NCBI RefSeq assembly: GCF_013363975.1
Contig: NZ_JABWGN010000007.1
Coordinates: 487,021 to 551,020 of the forward strand
Source of the DNA: Nonomuraea montanisoli
Lineage (GTDB): Bacteria; Actinomycetota; Actinomycetes; Streptosporangiales; Streptosporangiaceae
DNA length: 64,000 bases
Direction: 5' to 3'
Shown here: one piece after another, positions 17,895-26,730 of the stretch
Layout of the letters: each line of letters opens with the position of its first letter
How positions within the stretch are numbered: the stretch's first letter is position 1
Made by a program: the position numbers and the translations under genes
Notes under the pieces: generated by a model
Told to the model about the DNA's origin: nothing
Database searches by the model: none
What the model saw: the letters and a program-made list of their open reading frames with translations, nothing else

Positions 17895-19271
17895 TCAGAG
17901 CTTGGTGGCGTCCCAGATGCGTCGCATGGCTTCCCCTTGCTGTCCGTGGATGCATTTGGCGTACACGCGGAGGAGGACGTTGACGCTGTGGCCTGCCCAT
18001 TCGGCGACTTGGGGTGCGGGGACGCCGGCGTTGAGCCAGGTGGAGACGGCGGCGTGGCGCAGGGCGTAGGGGACGTCCATGAGGGGTGACTTGGCCTCTG
18101 CTTCGGTGAATGCCTTCGCTCTGGCTTCGTGGAAGACCTTGAGGTAGGCGCGGTCGGTCATGAGTCCGCCGCGTGGGCCTATGAAGATGCGGCCTTCGGG
18201 GCCTGTGCCGAACTGGCGGATGTGGTCGCGGAGCATCGCGCCCAGCTCGGGGTGGATGGGGACGGGTCGGGTTTCGCCGGCTGCCCGGTGTTTGAGTTCG
18301 CGTCGTTCGCGGACGTTGCCGCTGTTGGTCCAGCGGCTTCCGGCGCGGGGTTCGGCGTTGGTGAGCCGTATCTCGCCCCAGGCGTTCTCGGGGAGGCTGA
18401 TGAGATGTTCCGCGCGCAGGTCCACGACTTCTTCGGGGCGCAGGGCGGCGAAGTACATGCAGCCGAAGAACGCCTTCATGCGTCTGCCGCGTTCGCTGTG
18501 CTGTTCGACAGCCGTCAGGAAACGGCGGGCCTGGTGGATGTTGATGACCACGCGGGGGTCGATGGTGGTGAGGGTGCGGGGCTTGGTCCAGTTCACTGTC
18601 TTGAGCGGGTTGGTGGACAGGACACCGATCTCGACGGCGTACTGCATGGCGTTGTTGAGGCACATGCGCTTGCGGTTGGCCGTGTTCGCGGCGGCGGTTC
18701 TGCCGTCCTTGGTGCGGCTGATCCGGTCGAGGACGCCGCGGGTGAGGAGCGCGCCCTTGCCCGGCTCGTCGAACGCGACCATGGGCACCGTGTTGGTCTC
18801 CAGCCAGCGGATCACCGGTGCGAGGTTCGCGGGCGGTTCGGCATTGTCGCGGACGCGATCGCTGTAGGACCAGCGCAGCGCGGCCCGGCGGGTGTCGGCG
18901 TCGAAGGCGGAGTTCTCCTTGGTCAGGAGAGCCTCGGTGGCGTCGGTCAGGGCCTCGGCGATGCCTCGGCGGTGGTTGGGGGCGGCGTAGGGCCATTTGG
19001 CCGCCACGTACGCGAGCGTGAAGGCGAACCAGGTGAGGGTGTTCTCCTCGCGCTTCCACGAGACCGGGCGGCCGGTCGCGATGGAGAAAGCTTCTCCCTG
19101 CCGAGCGGCGGTCATGAGCTGCGCGCGGAAGCTCTCGGCGTGGGCCAGGGTGCGGAACGGCTCTTTCCATTCGCGCCCCTCCACGACCCACCGAACGGTG
19201 TGGGTCGTGACCCGCCGGCCTTTGTAGGACTGGATCTTCCAGAAGCGCACGCTGTACGAGGTCCGGTCCAT
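17895..19271 (-). CDS. int: Tyrosine recombinase integrase of element A
   Basis: 458 residues; catalyses site-specific recombination between the attP site and tRNA-Tyr. An N-terminal arm-binding/SAM-like region (about 1-200) precedes the catalytic domain with the first Arg in ALRPEEVVDLR, ALRHAAVSTWLN (His and second Arg region) and the Tyr nucleophile in LLRVYAKC. The ATG overlaps the stop of the excisionase gene (ATGA). It is clearly diverged from the integrases of elements B and C, yet all appear to use the same tRNA. Its distance from the att core (about 3.6 kb) is unusual. Confidence 0.92.
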   Translation of the reverse strand: MDRTSYSVRFWKIQSYKGRRVTTHTVRWVVEGREWKEPFRTLAHAESFRAQLMTAARQGEAFSIATGRPVSWKREENTLTWFAFTLAYVAAKWPYAAPNHRRGIAEALTDATEALLTKENSAFDADTRRAALRWSYSDRVRDNAEPPANLAPVIRWLETNTVPMVAFDEPGKGALLTRGVLDRISRTKDGRTAAANTANRKRMCLNNAMQYAVEIGVLSTNPLKTVNWTKPRTLTTIDPRVVINIHQARRFLTAVEQHSERGRRMKAFFGCMYFAALRPEEVVDLRAEHLISLPENAWGEIRLTNAEPRAGSRWTNSGNVRERRELKHRAAGETRPVPIHPELGAMLRDHIRQFGTGPEGRIFIGPRGGLMTDRAYLKVFHEARAKAFTEAEAKSPLMDVPYALRHAAVSTWLNAGVPAPQVAEWAGHSVNVLLRVYAKCIHGQQGEAMRRIWDATKL

Positions 19272-19468
19272 CAGACGGCGTCCTCTCGCTCGGTGAGCCA
19301 GCGGTCCAGTTCGGAGCGGCGTACGCGGAGCTGCCGGTTGGCGAGGGTGATGCAGCGGGGCCCGCGCTTCTTGGCGCGCCAGTCGTAGAAGGTCGAGGGC
19401 GCGATCTTGAGTTCGGTGCAGACCTCGGAGACGGTGAGCTTCTCGTCGATGCGGCTTGCCGAGTTCAA
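19271..19468 (-). CDS. xis: Excisionase-like helix-turn-helix protein
   Basis: 65 residues. A MerR/excisionase-type HTH is visible: KLTVSEVCTELKIAPSTFYDW, then RLANRQLRVRRSELDRWL-like wing residues near the end. The start is a TTG at 19468 with a GGGAG site six bases upstream; no ATG is available. The stop overlaps the integrase ATG. Small basic size and position directly before int fit a recombination directionality factor. Confidence 0.8.
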   Translation of the reverse strand: MNSASRIDEKLTVSEVCTELKIAPSTFYDWRAKKRGPRCITLANRQLRVRRSELDRWLTEREDAV

Positions 19469-19481
19469 CAGCGGCTCCCTT

Positions 19482-21059
19482 TCAAGATCCGTGCTGGTAG
19501 AGGTGCGGGTGTACGGCGTAGGCGGGAGAGGGGCGGCGGCCGGGGCCCGTGCGAGGCGGCTCGGGCTCGCGGCGGATCCAGCCGAGTTGCTCCAGCAGGT
19601 CGAGCGGCGCCTCCAGCTCGGTGGCCTTGCGGAAGCGGCTGCGCGGGAGCGCGGTGAACGCCTCTCGGACCGTGAAGCGGGCCGTGCGGGTGCGCTGGAG
19701 CCAGGCGTGGACGGTGCGGGCGGCTTCGAGGTCGGGGTCCGCGCCCATGGCGTCGAAGGCGGCCAGGGCGTGGGCGGTGAAGTACTCGCCGAGCGCGATG
19801 GCGGCGCTGACCGTGTCGGCCTCGATGGGGCGTCGCCAGGCGCCGTCGATGTGGGCGGCGAGGTGGAGCAGGCCGGCCATGCGCATGACGGCGCCGTCGA
19901 ACTTGCCCGCCCAGTCGGTGATGTGGCCGAGATCGCCGGAGTGTGGACGCAGCCGGATCTCGGTCCTGCGCCGCTGTTCGGTGAAGATCTCTGCGGCTTT
20001 GGTGGACAGGACGAGCCGGGCAGGGTCGTCCCAGTCGTGCATGGCGATGGTGAGTTGCTGCAGGTTGGTGTCGTAGCGCGTGGCGACGTCTTCCGGGACG
20101 GGTGGTGGGTCGATGCGCCGGTAGCCGACGTTGCTCTTGGGCAGGCTGTAGAGGATGCGGCCGAGCAGGCCCTTGCCACGGAAGCCGGGCATGCCTGCGA
20201 TGTCGGCGACGATCTCGGGCTGGACGGCCAGGCCCATGGTGAGGGCGGCGTGGTCGACGCGTTCGGTGCGGCCTCGCCGGTCGATGATCAGAGCGTCTCC
20301 GGCGTGGCCTTTGAGGAACAGGTCGAGGTTGGGTGTGCCGGAGTAACGGCCGGCGAGGGTGGCGAAGATGCCGCCCTCGGCACTAAGTACGGCCAGCCGT
20401 CCGCCTTGCTCGACGAGCAGGCTGGCGGCTGTCTCGGGCGTGATGTCGTCGGCGAGGAGCCGCGGCTTGACCGGTACCTTGATGGACTCGACGGCCAGCG
20501 CGGCGCTCTGCGCTTCGGCGATGGCTTCGGGCGCCGCCTCTCCGCGCGCCGTGCCTGCCGCACGGGCGGCTTTCTCGGCCACGTCTACGGCCAGCCGTCG
20601 TGCCACCTCGGCCTCGGTGATCTGTGGTCCGATCCGGTCGAGCAGCGCCTTCTCGGCGTGCAGGAGAGGCGTGGTCATGGCGCGGAACACGGCGGACTTG
20701 CGCGAGCCGGGCGGCATGGCCACCAGGACGAACAGGTTGACCGGCTCGGTCCAGGAGCCGCGTACGTTGACCACCGCTCGTCCGCCGGCGGCCGTGGACA
20801 GCGCCGCCAGGCCGACGCAGCCGGCCAGGTCGAGGGGAGTCTGTGTCTCCTCGGCGACCGCGCTCACGTGCTCGGCCATCCACGAGGGGAGCGCATGCAC
20901 CGGGAACGACGGCAGCTCTCCGCGCTGGCCGAGCGGGGCCGGCGTCTCCCAGACGGGCGGCTGCTGGTGCAGTTCTGCCAGAGCGTTGGCGGCTCCGACG
21001 TCGGCGAGGATGGCGTCGGCGGCTCGCCGGGTGGAGGCGTGTCCGTTGAGCGTCGTCAA
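19482..21059 (-). CDS. DUF3987-type replication protein
   Basis: 525 residues. Resembles the DUF3987/YfjI proteins paired with prim-pol in plasmids and AICEs: a P-loop-like MPPGSRKSAVFRAM and acidic motifs such as LLVEQGGRLAVLSAEGG and NLDLFLKGHAGDALII. The start is a TTG at 21059 that overlaps the TGA of the prim-pol gene (TTGA), showing translational coupling. Likely helicase-like partner in autonomous replication of the excised element. The C-terminus looks like a winged helix (TVREAFTALPRSRFRKATEL). Confidence 0.8.
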   Translation of the reverse strand: MTTLNGHASTRRAADAILADVGAANALAELHQQPPVWETPAPLGQRGELPSFPVHALPSWMAEHVSAVAEETQTPLDLAGCVGLAALSTAAGGRAVVNVRGSWTEPVNLFVLVAMPPGSRKSAVFRAMTTPLLHAEKALLDRIGPQITEAEVARRLAVDVAEKAARAAGTARGEAAPEAIAEAQSAALAVESIKVPVKPRLLADDITPETAASLLVEQGGRLAVLSAEGGIFATLAGRYSGTPNLDLFLKGHAGDALIIDRRGRTERVDHAALTMGLAVQPEIVADIAGMPGFRGKGLLGRILYSLPKSNVGYRRIDPPPVPEDVATRYDTNLQQLTIAMHDWDDPARLVLSTKAAEIFTEQRRRTEIRLRPHSGDLGHITDWAGKFDGAVMRMAGLLHLAAHIDGAWRRPIEADTVSAAIALGEYFTAHALAAFDAMGADPDLEAARTVHAWLQRTRTARFTVREAFTALPRSRFRKATELEAPLDLLEQLGWIRREPEPPRTGPGRRPSPAYAVHPHLYQHGS

Positions 21060-21958
21060 GCGGCTGCCCTCCGCGGGTGGCGCTGTCCGGCGTCGAGTCC
21101 CGAGCGGATGGTGGTGAACGCCTCGCGCTCGCCTAGGCCGGTCAGTTCGGCGGCGTGCTGCAGGCACGCCTCCACCAGGTGGCGGGGCAGGATTCCGGCG
21201 GTGACAAGCTGGCCAAGACCGAAAGCAGCGGCGTTAAGGGTGTTGTTGCGGGTGCCGGTCGCAGCGGCCAAGACGTTCTCCACCTCGCCGCGCAGCGCGG
21301 TCAAGGCGTAGCCGGCGGCGCGGTCGCCACCGCAAGCGGCCAGCACGGCCCCCGTGGAGGTGCCGGTCTCCACGGTGCGTGTCGGCGCGGCGAGGCGTTC
21401 GGCAAGCCAGGCAGGCAGCACAGCGGGCGGTGGAGCGTGCAGCACTCTGTAGGGGCCGCTGCCGTCCGGCAGGTCGACGAAGCTGCCAGGGCCGACCACA
21501 TAGCCGCCACGAGCGCGGGTGTCGATCTTCCAGCCCAGGCGGCCGGCGGTGTTGCCGAGGTCGGCGTCGGTCGGGGCGGCGAAGTAGAGGTGCATGCCGC
21601 CGCGTCTTGTCCGCACGGTGAAGGTCTCCAGCGGCAACGGCTGTCTGGCCTGCTCGCAGAGCATCGCCAGAACGTCCGCGCCCTCGTGGACCCCGGGTAG
21701 GTCCCAGGCCGGCGGTGGTGGTTCATCTGGCTTCGGTACATCGACGTCGAGCACCACCAAGCCAGAGGGGCCGCAGGCGATGCCGATGTTGAACGGGCCG
21801 CGCGTCCACATGCTGTGGATGCGCTCCGGGTCAGTGGTGGCGTGGCGTTCCCAGTGGGTGAAGCCGCGCAGCGGGCGCTTGTCGCGAGGAATGAGCGGGA
21901 AGACGTGCCACCCCCGGGCGGCGGCGGCCAGGGCATGACGGATCAGGTCGCTGGGCAT
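21056..21958 (-). CDS. Bifunctional DNA primase/polymerase (prim-pol)
   Basis: 300 residues from ATG 21958 behind GGAGAG. The archaeo-eukaryotic primase fold is recognised by ARGWHVFPLIPRDKRPL, the catalytic acidic motif LVVLDVDVP, the RRGGMHLYF motif and GGYVVGPGS. It probably primes and extends at the element's origin, together with the downstream DUF3987 protein. This replicon type differs from the rolling-circle Rep of element B. Confidence 0.9.
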   Translation of the reverse strand: MPSDLIRHALAAAARGWHVFPLIPRDKRPLRGFTHWERHATTDPERIHSMWTRGPFNIGIACGPSGLVVLDVDVPKPDEPPPPAWDLPGVHEGADVLAMLCEQARQPLPLETFTVRTRRGGMHLYFAAPTDADLGNTAGRLGWKIDTRARGGYVVGPGSFVDLPDGSGPYRVLHAPPPAVLPAWLAERLAAPTRTVETGTSTGAVLAACGGDRAAGYALTALRGEVENVLAAATGTRNNTLNAAAFGLGQLVTAGILPRHLVEACLQHAAELTGLGEREAFTTIRSGLDAGQRHPRRAAA

Positions 21959-21987
21959 GGTGGCTCTCCGGCTTGAGGCAGGCGGGG

Positions 21988-22239
21988 TCATCGGGTGCCG
22001 TCGCGGTGAATGCGGCGGGCGTAGTTGAGGAAGTGGCGGCCCCACCGCAGGCGCAGGCCGGTGCCGTCGCAGCGGCGGCAGTAGCGGGAGCCGCGGCCGA
22101 TCCGATTGCGGATGCGGCGCTCCCCCTTGCACTTGCGGCAGCGCCCGAACGGGCGGACGTAGCAGGCGAAGAGATAACGGAGTGTGATGACGATCAGGGC
22201 GAATGGGCCGGCGATAGAAGTGAGCGCGACGGGGTCCAA
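21988..22239 (-). CDS. 83-residue AICE protein with membrane helix and zinc knuckle
   Basis: One N-terminal hydrophobic helix (AGPFALIVITLRYLFACYV) precedes two CxxC pairs, CRKCKG and YCRRCDGTG, a DnaJ-like zinc knuckle. The C-terminus is basic. Such proteins recur between transfer and replication genes in AICEs, so a role in conjugation or DNA processing at the membrane is likely but unproven. Confidence 0.75.
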   Translation of the reverse strand: MDPVALTSIAGPFALIVITLRYLFACYVRPFGRCRKCKGERRIRNRIGRGSRYCRRCDGTGLRLRWGRHFLNYARRIHRDGTR

Positions 22240-22282
22240 GACAGCCTCCAGGGCCGGTTTTTGGGTGTCGTCAGCCAGGGCC

Positions 22283-22368
22283 GCTAGCGTGCTAGCGTCC
22301 TGATCGGGCCGTGGATTGGGGTGCTAGCGGGGCTGCTAGCGCTAGCGGGTGCGGTCGCTAGCGCTAGC
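22283..22368. repeat. Cluster of seven GCTAGC palindromes
   Basis: GCTAGC occurs at 22283, 22291, 22323, 22335, 22341, 22357 and 22363, several extended to GCTAGCG. It fills the gap between the translocase gene and the zinc-knuckle gene. This is far more than chance in 90 bp and suggests an origin, a transfer locus (clt) or a multi-site operator. Confidence 0.7.
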
Positions 22369-22381
22369 ACCTCACCGCAGG

Positions 22382-24574
22382 TCAGCCGGAGCGGCGTCGG
22401 CGATTACGCTCAGCGATGGCGGAAGTGAGATCGTCGAAGCGGATGCCGCGCCGGGTGACGGCCTTGCCGTCGATGCGGCGGCCGATGTCCCCGACCGCGA
22501 CGCCGTACGGCTTGAGCGCCGAGGTGAGCTGTTCGGACTTCCAGCCGGCGTAGAAGGTGGGGCGCAGCTCAGCCAGGCGTGAGCACAGCGCCTCGTTCCA
22601 CGCGGCGCTCTCCCCCGCGGGCCAGATCTCCGCGAGGTCGGACAGCACGTCGAACGTCGGCGCGTCCTCGCGGGTCTGCGTGCCCGGCTCCGGCAGAGTG
22701 CCAGCCAGGCCGCGCAGCTCCATCGCGCGGGCCACGACCTTTTTGGCGTCGCTGCTGTTGACGTAGAAGGAACGGCGGGCGGCGGGCTTGCCGAGACCCG
22801 TGAGGATGCCCCACCCTGCGTCCACGACCGGCTCGAACACCGTGGCGCGGTAGCCGTTCTTGTACATCGAGGTCCCGAGGATCATGTCGTTGGCCGTCTG
22901 GTCAGCCACGCTCATGCAGTAGCGGGTGTTGACGTTGCGAGTGATGCCGGTCGGCAGGCTGTCCTTGTCCGGGATCTGAGTACCGATCAGCAGGATCACG
23001 CCCAGGGCGCGGCCCAGCTTGATCACCTTCTCGCAGATCTCCCCAGCTTCCTTGCCGTACTTCGGGTCGAGGAACAGCTCCTGGATCTCGTCGATGGCGA
23101 CGATCAGCGGGTGCAGGCCGGAGCCCTTCAGCGACGCCAGCTCGGGCGTGACCTTGTTCTCCGGTGCCTTGCCGAGCGCGGCGTAGTGGTCGATGCGCTT
23201 GGAGCGGCGCTCGCACTCCTTGTACAGCCAGGCGATCATGGCGGCGCAGCGCGCCTTCGTCTCGTCGTCGAAGCCGTTGCCGTACTCGGTGCACACCGGC
23301 TCCAGCACCTTGAAGTCGCCGACTCCCTTCAGCTCGTAGACGCGCAGCTCGGTACGCGGGTCGAGTGCAGCGGCCAGGACCTTGAGGCGCAGGGCGAAGG
23401 TCTTGCCGGAGCCGGGCTGTCCGCCGTCCAGCCAGTTGCGGAACATCAGCTCGGCGTGGACCGTCTCCATGCGCGGCGTGGTCGCGAACGGGAACGGCTT
23501 GAAGACGTCCACCTTGCCCTCCTTCAGGAGCGGCCAGGCGGGCTGCTTCATCTTGGAGGCAGGCTCGTACCCCACCCAGAGCGCCAGCCGTCCGGGGTGG
23601 CCTGTGCCGGGCTCGGGCCAGACCTGATCGAGGGGGAGCCGCATCGCCGAGGCCAACCGGCCGCGCCGGGCGACGACGTCGGCGGCCTCCACGCCGTAGG
23701 GCAGGTCCACGATGGCCAGATGTCCGGGCCCCACGCGGTGGATGTCCTGCGGGAAACTGATCGCGTGCTGGTCCTTGGCCACGGCCTGGTTGATGCCGGC
23801 GAGCCCGCACGACAACAACGCCCGGCGGACCAGCTCGGCGGTGAGCTTGCGGTAGCGCGGCCCTTGGGAGACGCGGTCGGTGATGGGGGCGTCGGCCGGG
23901 CGGCCGGCGCGGGCCAGCAGCGGCAGTACGGCCCCGACCACGGTGATCCGCGCCCATGCCGGTACGTCGGAGAACCAGAACACCGGCAATGCGATGGCCA
24001 CGGCCATGCTCCCCGTCATCAGGAGGAACCACCGCCAACGAGCCTGGCGCTGACGCTGCTTGTCCAGCTTGAGCCACGTCTCGGGATCGTTCCGGTCGGC
24101 GGCGTACTGGCGCAGCGCCCAGTTGCCCTCCTCGGCCGTCGCCCAGTGCAGCAGGCGGACAAGGGTGCCGAACAGGCCCGGCAGGGCGTACCACAGCACC
24201 TTGAACGTGTACTTCGGCGTGCGAACGGCGTGGTAGCCGGCCACGTAGGCGGCGTCCTTGAGCTGCCAGAGCAGCATGGCGCGGATGCCGCTCCAGGTGC
24301 GCAGCGCGGTCGGGATGATGGGCGCGCGCTGCTGCCCGGCCCGCAGGCGGTGCGGGACCGCGTCGTCGTCGGGCGGGTCCACCGGCGGGCCGACGATCCG
24401 GCCTTCGACCGCGACGGTCTCCCGGTCGAAGAAGTCGTCATCGTCGTCCCGCCCGACCTCGTCGGCCTGGCGGGCGCGGCGCCGCGCGTCGAGCGGAACC
24501 ACCTGGCCGCCCTGGCTGTCGGCCGCGGGCTCGCTGTGCCCGTCGTCGGACTCGTACGGGTGTTCTTGGGTCAT
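22382..24574 (-). CDS. FtsK/SpoIIIE-family conjugative DNA translocase (TraB-like)
   Basis: 730 residues from ATG 24574 with GAGGTGA upstream. Acidic N-terminus, then two membrane helices (about 185-202 and 205-222), then the motor domain with Walker A GQPGSGKT (385-392), Walker B LIVAIDEIQELF (about 490) and a C-terminal winged-helix-like region. In streptomycete elements a single hexameric TraB pumps double-stranded DNA between hyphae. This is the transfer gene of element A and heads a block of small AICE genes. Confidence 0.9.
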   Translation of the reverse strand: MTQEHPYESDDGHSEPAADSQGGQVVPLDARRRARQADEVGRDDDDDFFDRETVAVEGRIVGPPVDPPDDDAVPHRLRAGQQRAPIIPTALRTWSGIRAMLLWQLKDAAYVAGYHAVRTPKYTFKVLWYALPGLFGTLVRLLHWATAEEGNWALRQYAADRNDPETWLKLDKQRQRQARWRWFLLMTGSMAVAIALPVFWFSDVPAWARITVVGAVLPLLARAGRPADAPITDRVSQGPRYRKLTAELVRRALLSCGLAGINQAVAKDQHAISFPQDIHRVGPGHLAIVDLPYGVEAADVVARRGRLASAMRLPLDQVWPEPGTGHPGRLALWVGYEPASKMKQPAWPLLKEGKVDVFKPFPFATTPRMETVHAELMFRNWLDGGQPGSGKTFALRLKVLAAALDPRTELRVYELKGVGDFKVLEPVCTEYGNGFDDETKARCAAMIAWLYKECERRSKRIDHYAALGKAPENKVTPELASLKGSGLHPLIVAIDEIQELFLDPKYGKEAGEICEKVIKLGRALGVILLIGTQIPDKDSLPTGITRNVNTRYCMSVADQTANDMILGTSMYKNGYRATVFEPVVDAGWGILTGLGKPAARRSFYVNSSDAKKVVARAMELRGLAGTLPEPGTQTREDAPTFDVLSDLAEIWPAGESAAWNEALCSRLAELRPTFYAGWKSEQLTSALKPYGVAVGDIGRRIDGKAVTRRGIRFDDLTSAIAERNRRRRSG

Positions 24575-24684
24575 GATGAGGTCACCTCGTGTCGGTTCTG
24601 CTGATGGCGGGGTGGCGGGGCGCGGCCACGGTTCTTGGCGGAGTTGGGGCCGCGCCCTGCTCTGGAGTGATCGCTTTTCCGGTG

Positions 24685-25647
24685 TCAGCCGGCGGTCGGA
24701 CGGGCGAGGGCGTCGCGTACGGCACGGGCGGTGTCCATGCCGCATCGCAGCGCTCGGCGGATCTTGTCCGCGCCGGGGTCCGGCGGCAGCTCGCCGGCCG
24801 CGATAAGGCGGCGCGCTCGGGAAGTCAGGGACTCGATGTCGGTGCCGTCGCCGCGCCCGCCGGGGTACCGGTCAACCGCGTTCGACCTGTACGACGACCA
24901 GGTATGGGGGGTACTGGTCTGCGCGTGGTCGAGTGCCGCGAACGCGGCCAGGATGATCGGCAGCGCGATGACGACGGCCACCGCGACGATCGGCCCCAGC
25001 AGGTGCAGCACCAGCCGCGACAGGCTGAACGTCTCGGCGACGCCGGGCAGGTAGGGCCAGGCGTTCATGCCCAGCGTGAGCCCCAGGAACAGCCACTCGA
25101 TGCGGATCAGCCTGCGGTCGGACAGCGGTGCCCCCCTAGCGCCGAGGTAAGCCCGTGCGCTCACCACGACCAGCAGCGCCAGCGACATGAACGGCTCGAC
25201 CAGCCAGGCGAACAACCAGGCCGGTGACCACGGCGCGGCACCGTCGGCGGCGAACGCCTGCACGCCGGCCGTCGACCAGGCCAGAGCCAGCGCCAGAGCG
25301 ACGAGCGCGGTGGCCACCAGCAGGCGACGCATGCGCGCTGCCTGCCAGGCCCGCATCGCCGGGTCCTGCCCCAGCGCGTGCAGCCGGGCGGCCTCCTGAG
25401 CTGCCTTGCGGCGCTCGCGTACCCGCCGGCTGTCGACGAGCAGCGGGGTGTCGTCCTCCTGCAGTCGCGCCAGCAGATGCGCTTCGGCGACCTCGGCGCG
25501 CAACTGCCGCACGCGCCTGGTCTCGCCGTCGTGCTTGGCCGCCGTGCGCTTCGCACCCGTGGACGCGACGTCGGCGAGGTGCTGTTCGAGGGCGGTCAGT
25601 CCGCGGGAGACATCGTCCGGGGACGGCTCCGGGATGGCGATGCTCAT
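24685..25647 (-). CDS. SpdB/DUF2637-like membrane protein
   Basis: 320 residues from ATG 25647, overlapping the upstream stop. A charged N-terminal segment (residues 1-105, probably coiled) precedes four membrane helices at about 108-130, 142-165, 185-200 and 215-240, and a cytoplasmic basic tail. Topology and neighbours match the spread (Spd) proteins that help plasmid and AICE intramycelial dissemination. Sequence family is only loosely recognised. Confidence 0.65.
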   Translation of the reverse strand: MSIAIPEPSPDDVSRGLTALEQHLADVASTGAKRTAAKHDGETRRVRQLRAEVAEAHLLARLQEDDTPLLVDSRRVRERRKAAQEAARLHALGQDPAMRAWQAARMRRLLVATALVALALALAWSTAGVQAFAADGAAPWSPAWLFAWLVEPFMSLALLVVVSARAYLGARGAPLSDRRLIRIEWLFLGLTLGMNAWPYLPGVAETFSLSRLVLHLLGPIVAVAVVIALPIILAAFAALDHAQTSTPHTWSSYRSNAVDRYPGGRGDGTDIESLTSRARRLIAAGELPPDPGADKIRRALRCGMDTARAVRDALARPTAG

Positions 25648-25994
25648 GCGACCTCCCCAGCGCAGTCCAGGCAGGTGCCGAGGTGGCGAGGCAGGGCGTA
25701 ACCCGGCACGGTCAGGCACACAGGGCACTTGCGGCCGGTCTTGCCCGCCGAACTGCGCTTGGGCTGAGCGAGTCGCACGTCGTACAGGTACGCGGCCCGG
25801 ACGACGCACGCGCCGCGGCGGCGCGTGCGCCAGAGGACCTGCGCCTGCGCGCCGTGCACGCCGGGACGCAGCCCGGCGGCGTCGAGCTGGCGGCGGGTGA
25901 GCAGGTGCGGCGGCGCCATGCCCAGCGGGTAGCTGGGCAACCCGTACCGTTCGCCGGCCGGGTCACGGAAGCGGGCGCTGGACTTGCTCATCAC
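25644..25994 (-). CDS. RRQRL-type zinc-binding AICE protein
   Basis: 116 residues. LLTRRQLDAAGLRPG is the RRQ(R)L-type motif and a C-terminal CPVC...C..C cluster likely binds zinc. The family is found almost only beside spd/tra genes in actinomycete elements. GTG 25994 or ATG 25991 may serve as start; both overlap the preceding TGA. Confidence 0.75.
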   Translation of the reverse strand: MMSKSSARFRDPAGERYGLPSYPLGMAPPHLLTRRQLDAAGLRPGVHGAQAQVLWRTRRRGACVVRAAYLYDVRLAQPKRSSAGKTGRKCPVCLTVPGYALPRHLGTCLDCAGEVA

Positions 25995-26323
25995 GCCACC
26001 TCCAGCTCATCGAGCTCGGTAACGCCCTTGGAGATCTCGGTGGCCGCGCGCCCGGCCCAGATGCCCGAGGAGGGCCGGACCCTCAGCGCGTACAGCTCGC
26101 ACAGCCGGCGGGTCGGGCAGCCGGCGCAGACCTCGCGGGCGACCTGCTCGCGGGCGGCGCGCTGCTCGGCGGTCTCAATGGAGCGGCGCGGCCCGACGTG
26201 CAGCTCCGGGTCGTAGGCGCACTCGGGGACCGGCGTCGCGCCCTTGGCGCGCAGTGCCTTCCGCAGTTGCTCGACGGATAGGTGAGCGGGATGGCCGTTG
26301 GAGTGGATGGACCCGTAGGTCAT
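25991..26323 (-). CDS. WhiB-family iron-sulphur regulator
   Basis: 110 residues. Four conserved Cys (ECAYDP, then VCAGCPTRRLC) bind a 4Fe-4S cluster, followed by the WhiB turn GIWAGR. Element-borne WhiB proteins probably tune transfer or replication genes to redox or developmental state. First of four overlapping genes (25991 to 24685). Confidence 0.9.
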   Translation of the reverse strand: MTYGSIHSNGHPAHLSVEQLRKALRAKGATPVPECAYDPELHVGPRRSIETAEQRAAREQVAREVCAGCPTRRLCELYALRVRPSSGIWAGRAATEISKGVTELDELEVA

Positions 26324-26354
26324 GATGATGGTGCTCCTTCTGCGAGGGAGTACT

Positions 26355-26396
26355 GAGGGACGGCTCGTTGTCTTGGCGGATGAGGGGCCGTCCCTC
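26355..26396. terminator. Hairpin between small membrane gene and whiB-like gene
   Basis: GAGGGACGGC pairs with GCCGTCCCTC across a long loop. Confidence 0.6.
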
Positions 26397-26422
26397 GCTG
26401 TGTTCGACGGTGGACGTCGGAT

Positions 26423-26596
26423 CTAGCTGAGGTTCGAGATGAAGGTCGCCAGCGCGTCGACGACGTTGATGAGGCCGTCCATGCCGTGGGAGGCCATGAC
26501 GGCGGCCTTCGCCGGCTCGCGGACGATGAAGACCAACACGCCGAGCACGAGCAGCGTCGGCACGATGCGGGAGCGCTGGGGCGTAGGGATCAGCAT
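26423..26596 (-). CDS. 57-residue single-span membrane peptide
   Basis: ATG 26596 follows a perfect AGGAGG site. One helix (IVPTLLVLGVLVFIVREPA) then an amphipathic tail. A well-formed promoter (TTGACG, 18 bp, TACGGT; 26671-26642 on the minus strand) and a 20-bp palindrome lie upstream. Typical of small genes at the head of AICE transfer regions; function unknown. Confidence 0.65.
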   Translation of the reverse strand: MLIPTPQRSRIVPTLLVLGVLVFIVREPAKAAVMASHGMDGLINVVDALATFISNLS

Positions 26597-26617
26597 GGTT
26601 CCTCCTGGTCGGCTGCC

Positions 26618-26671
26618 CGTGTAGGGGGCGCTACACGAAAGACCGTACAGTCCCCCCTGCACGAACGTCAA
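26618..26671 (-). promoter_or_regulatory. Promoter and palindromic operator of the transfer block
   Basis: Minus-strand -35 TTGACG (26666-26671) and -10 TACGGT (26642-26647) are separated by 18 bp. The palindrome CGTGTAGGGGGCGCTACACG (26618-26637) covers the expected transcription start, so a repressor there would block initiation. The direct repeat CCCCCTGYACG lies inside the divergent promoter region. Confidence 0.6.
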
Positions 26672-26730
26672 GGGCCCCCTGTACGCGGCGTGTCTAGTCC
26701 CCCCTTGACGAAGCGCGTACGCTTGCCCCC

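Noticed and set aside
19407..21311. 634-residue plus-strand ORF over the DUF3987 and prim-pol genes
   Set aside because: Composition is that of a shadow frame; the minus strand carries coupled genes with recognised domains.
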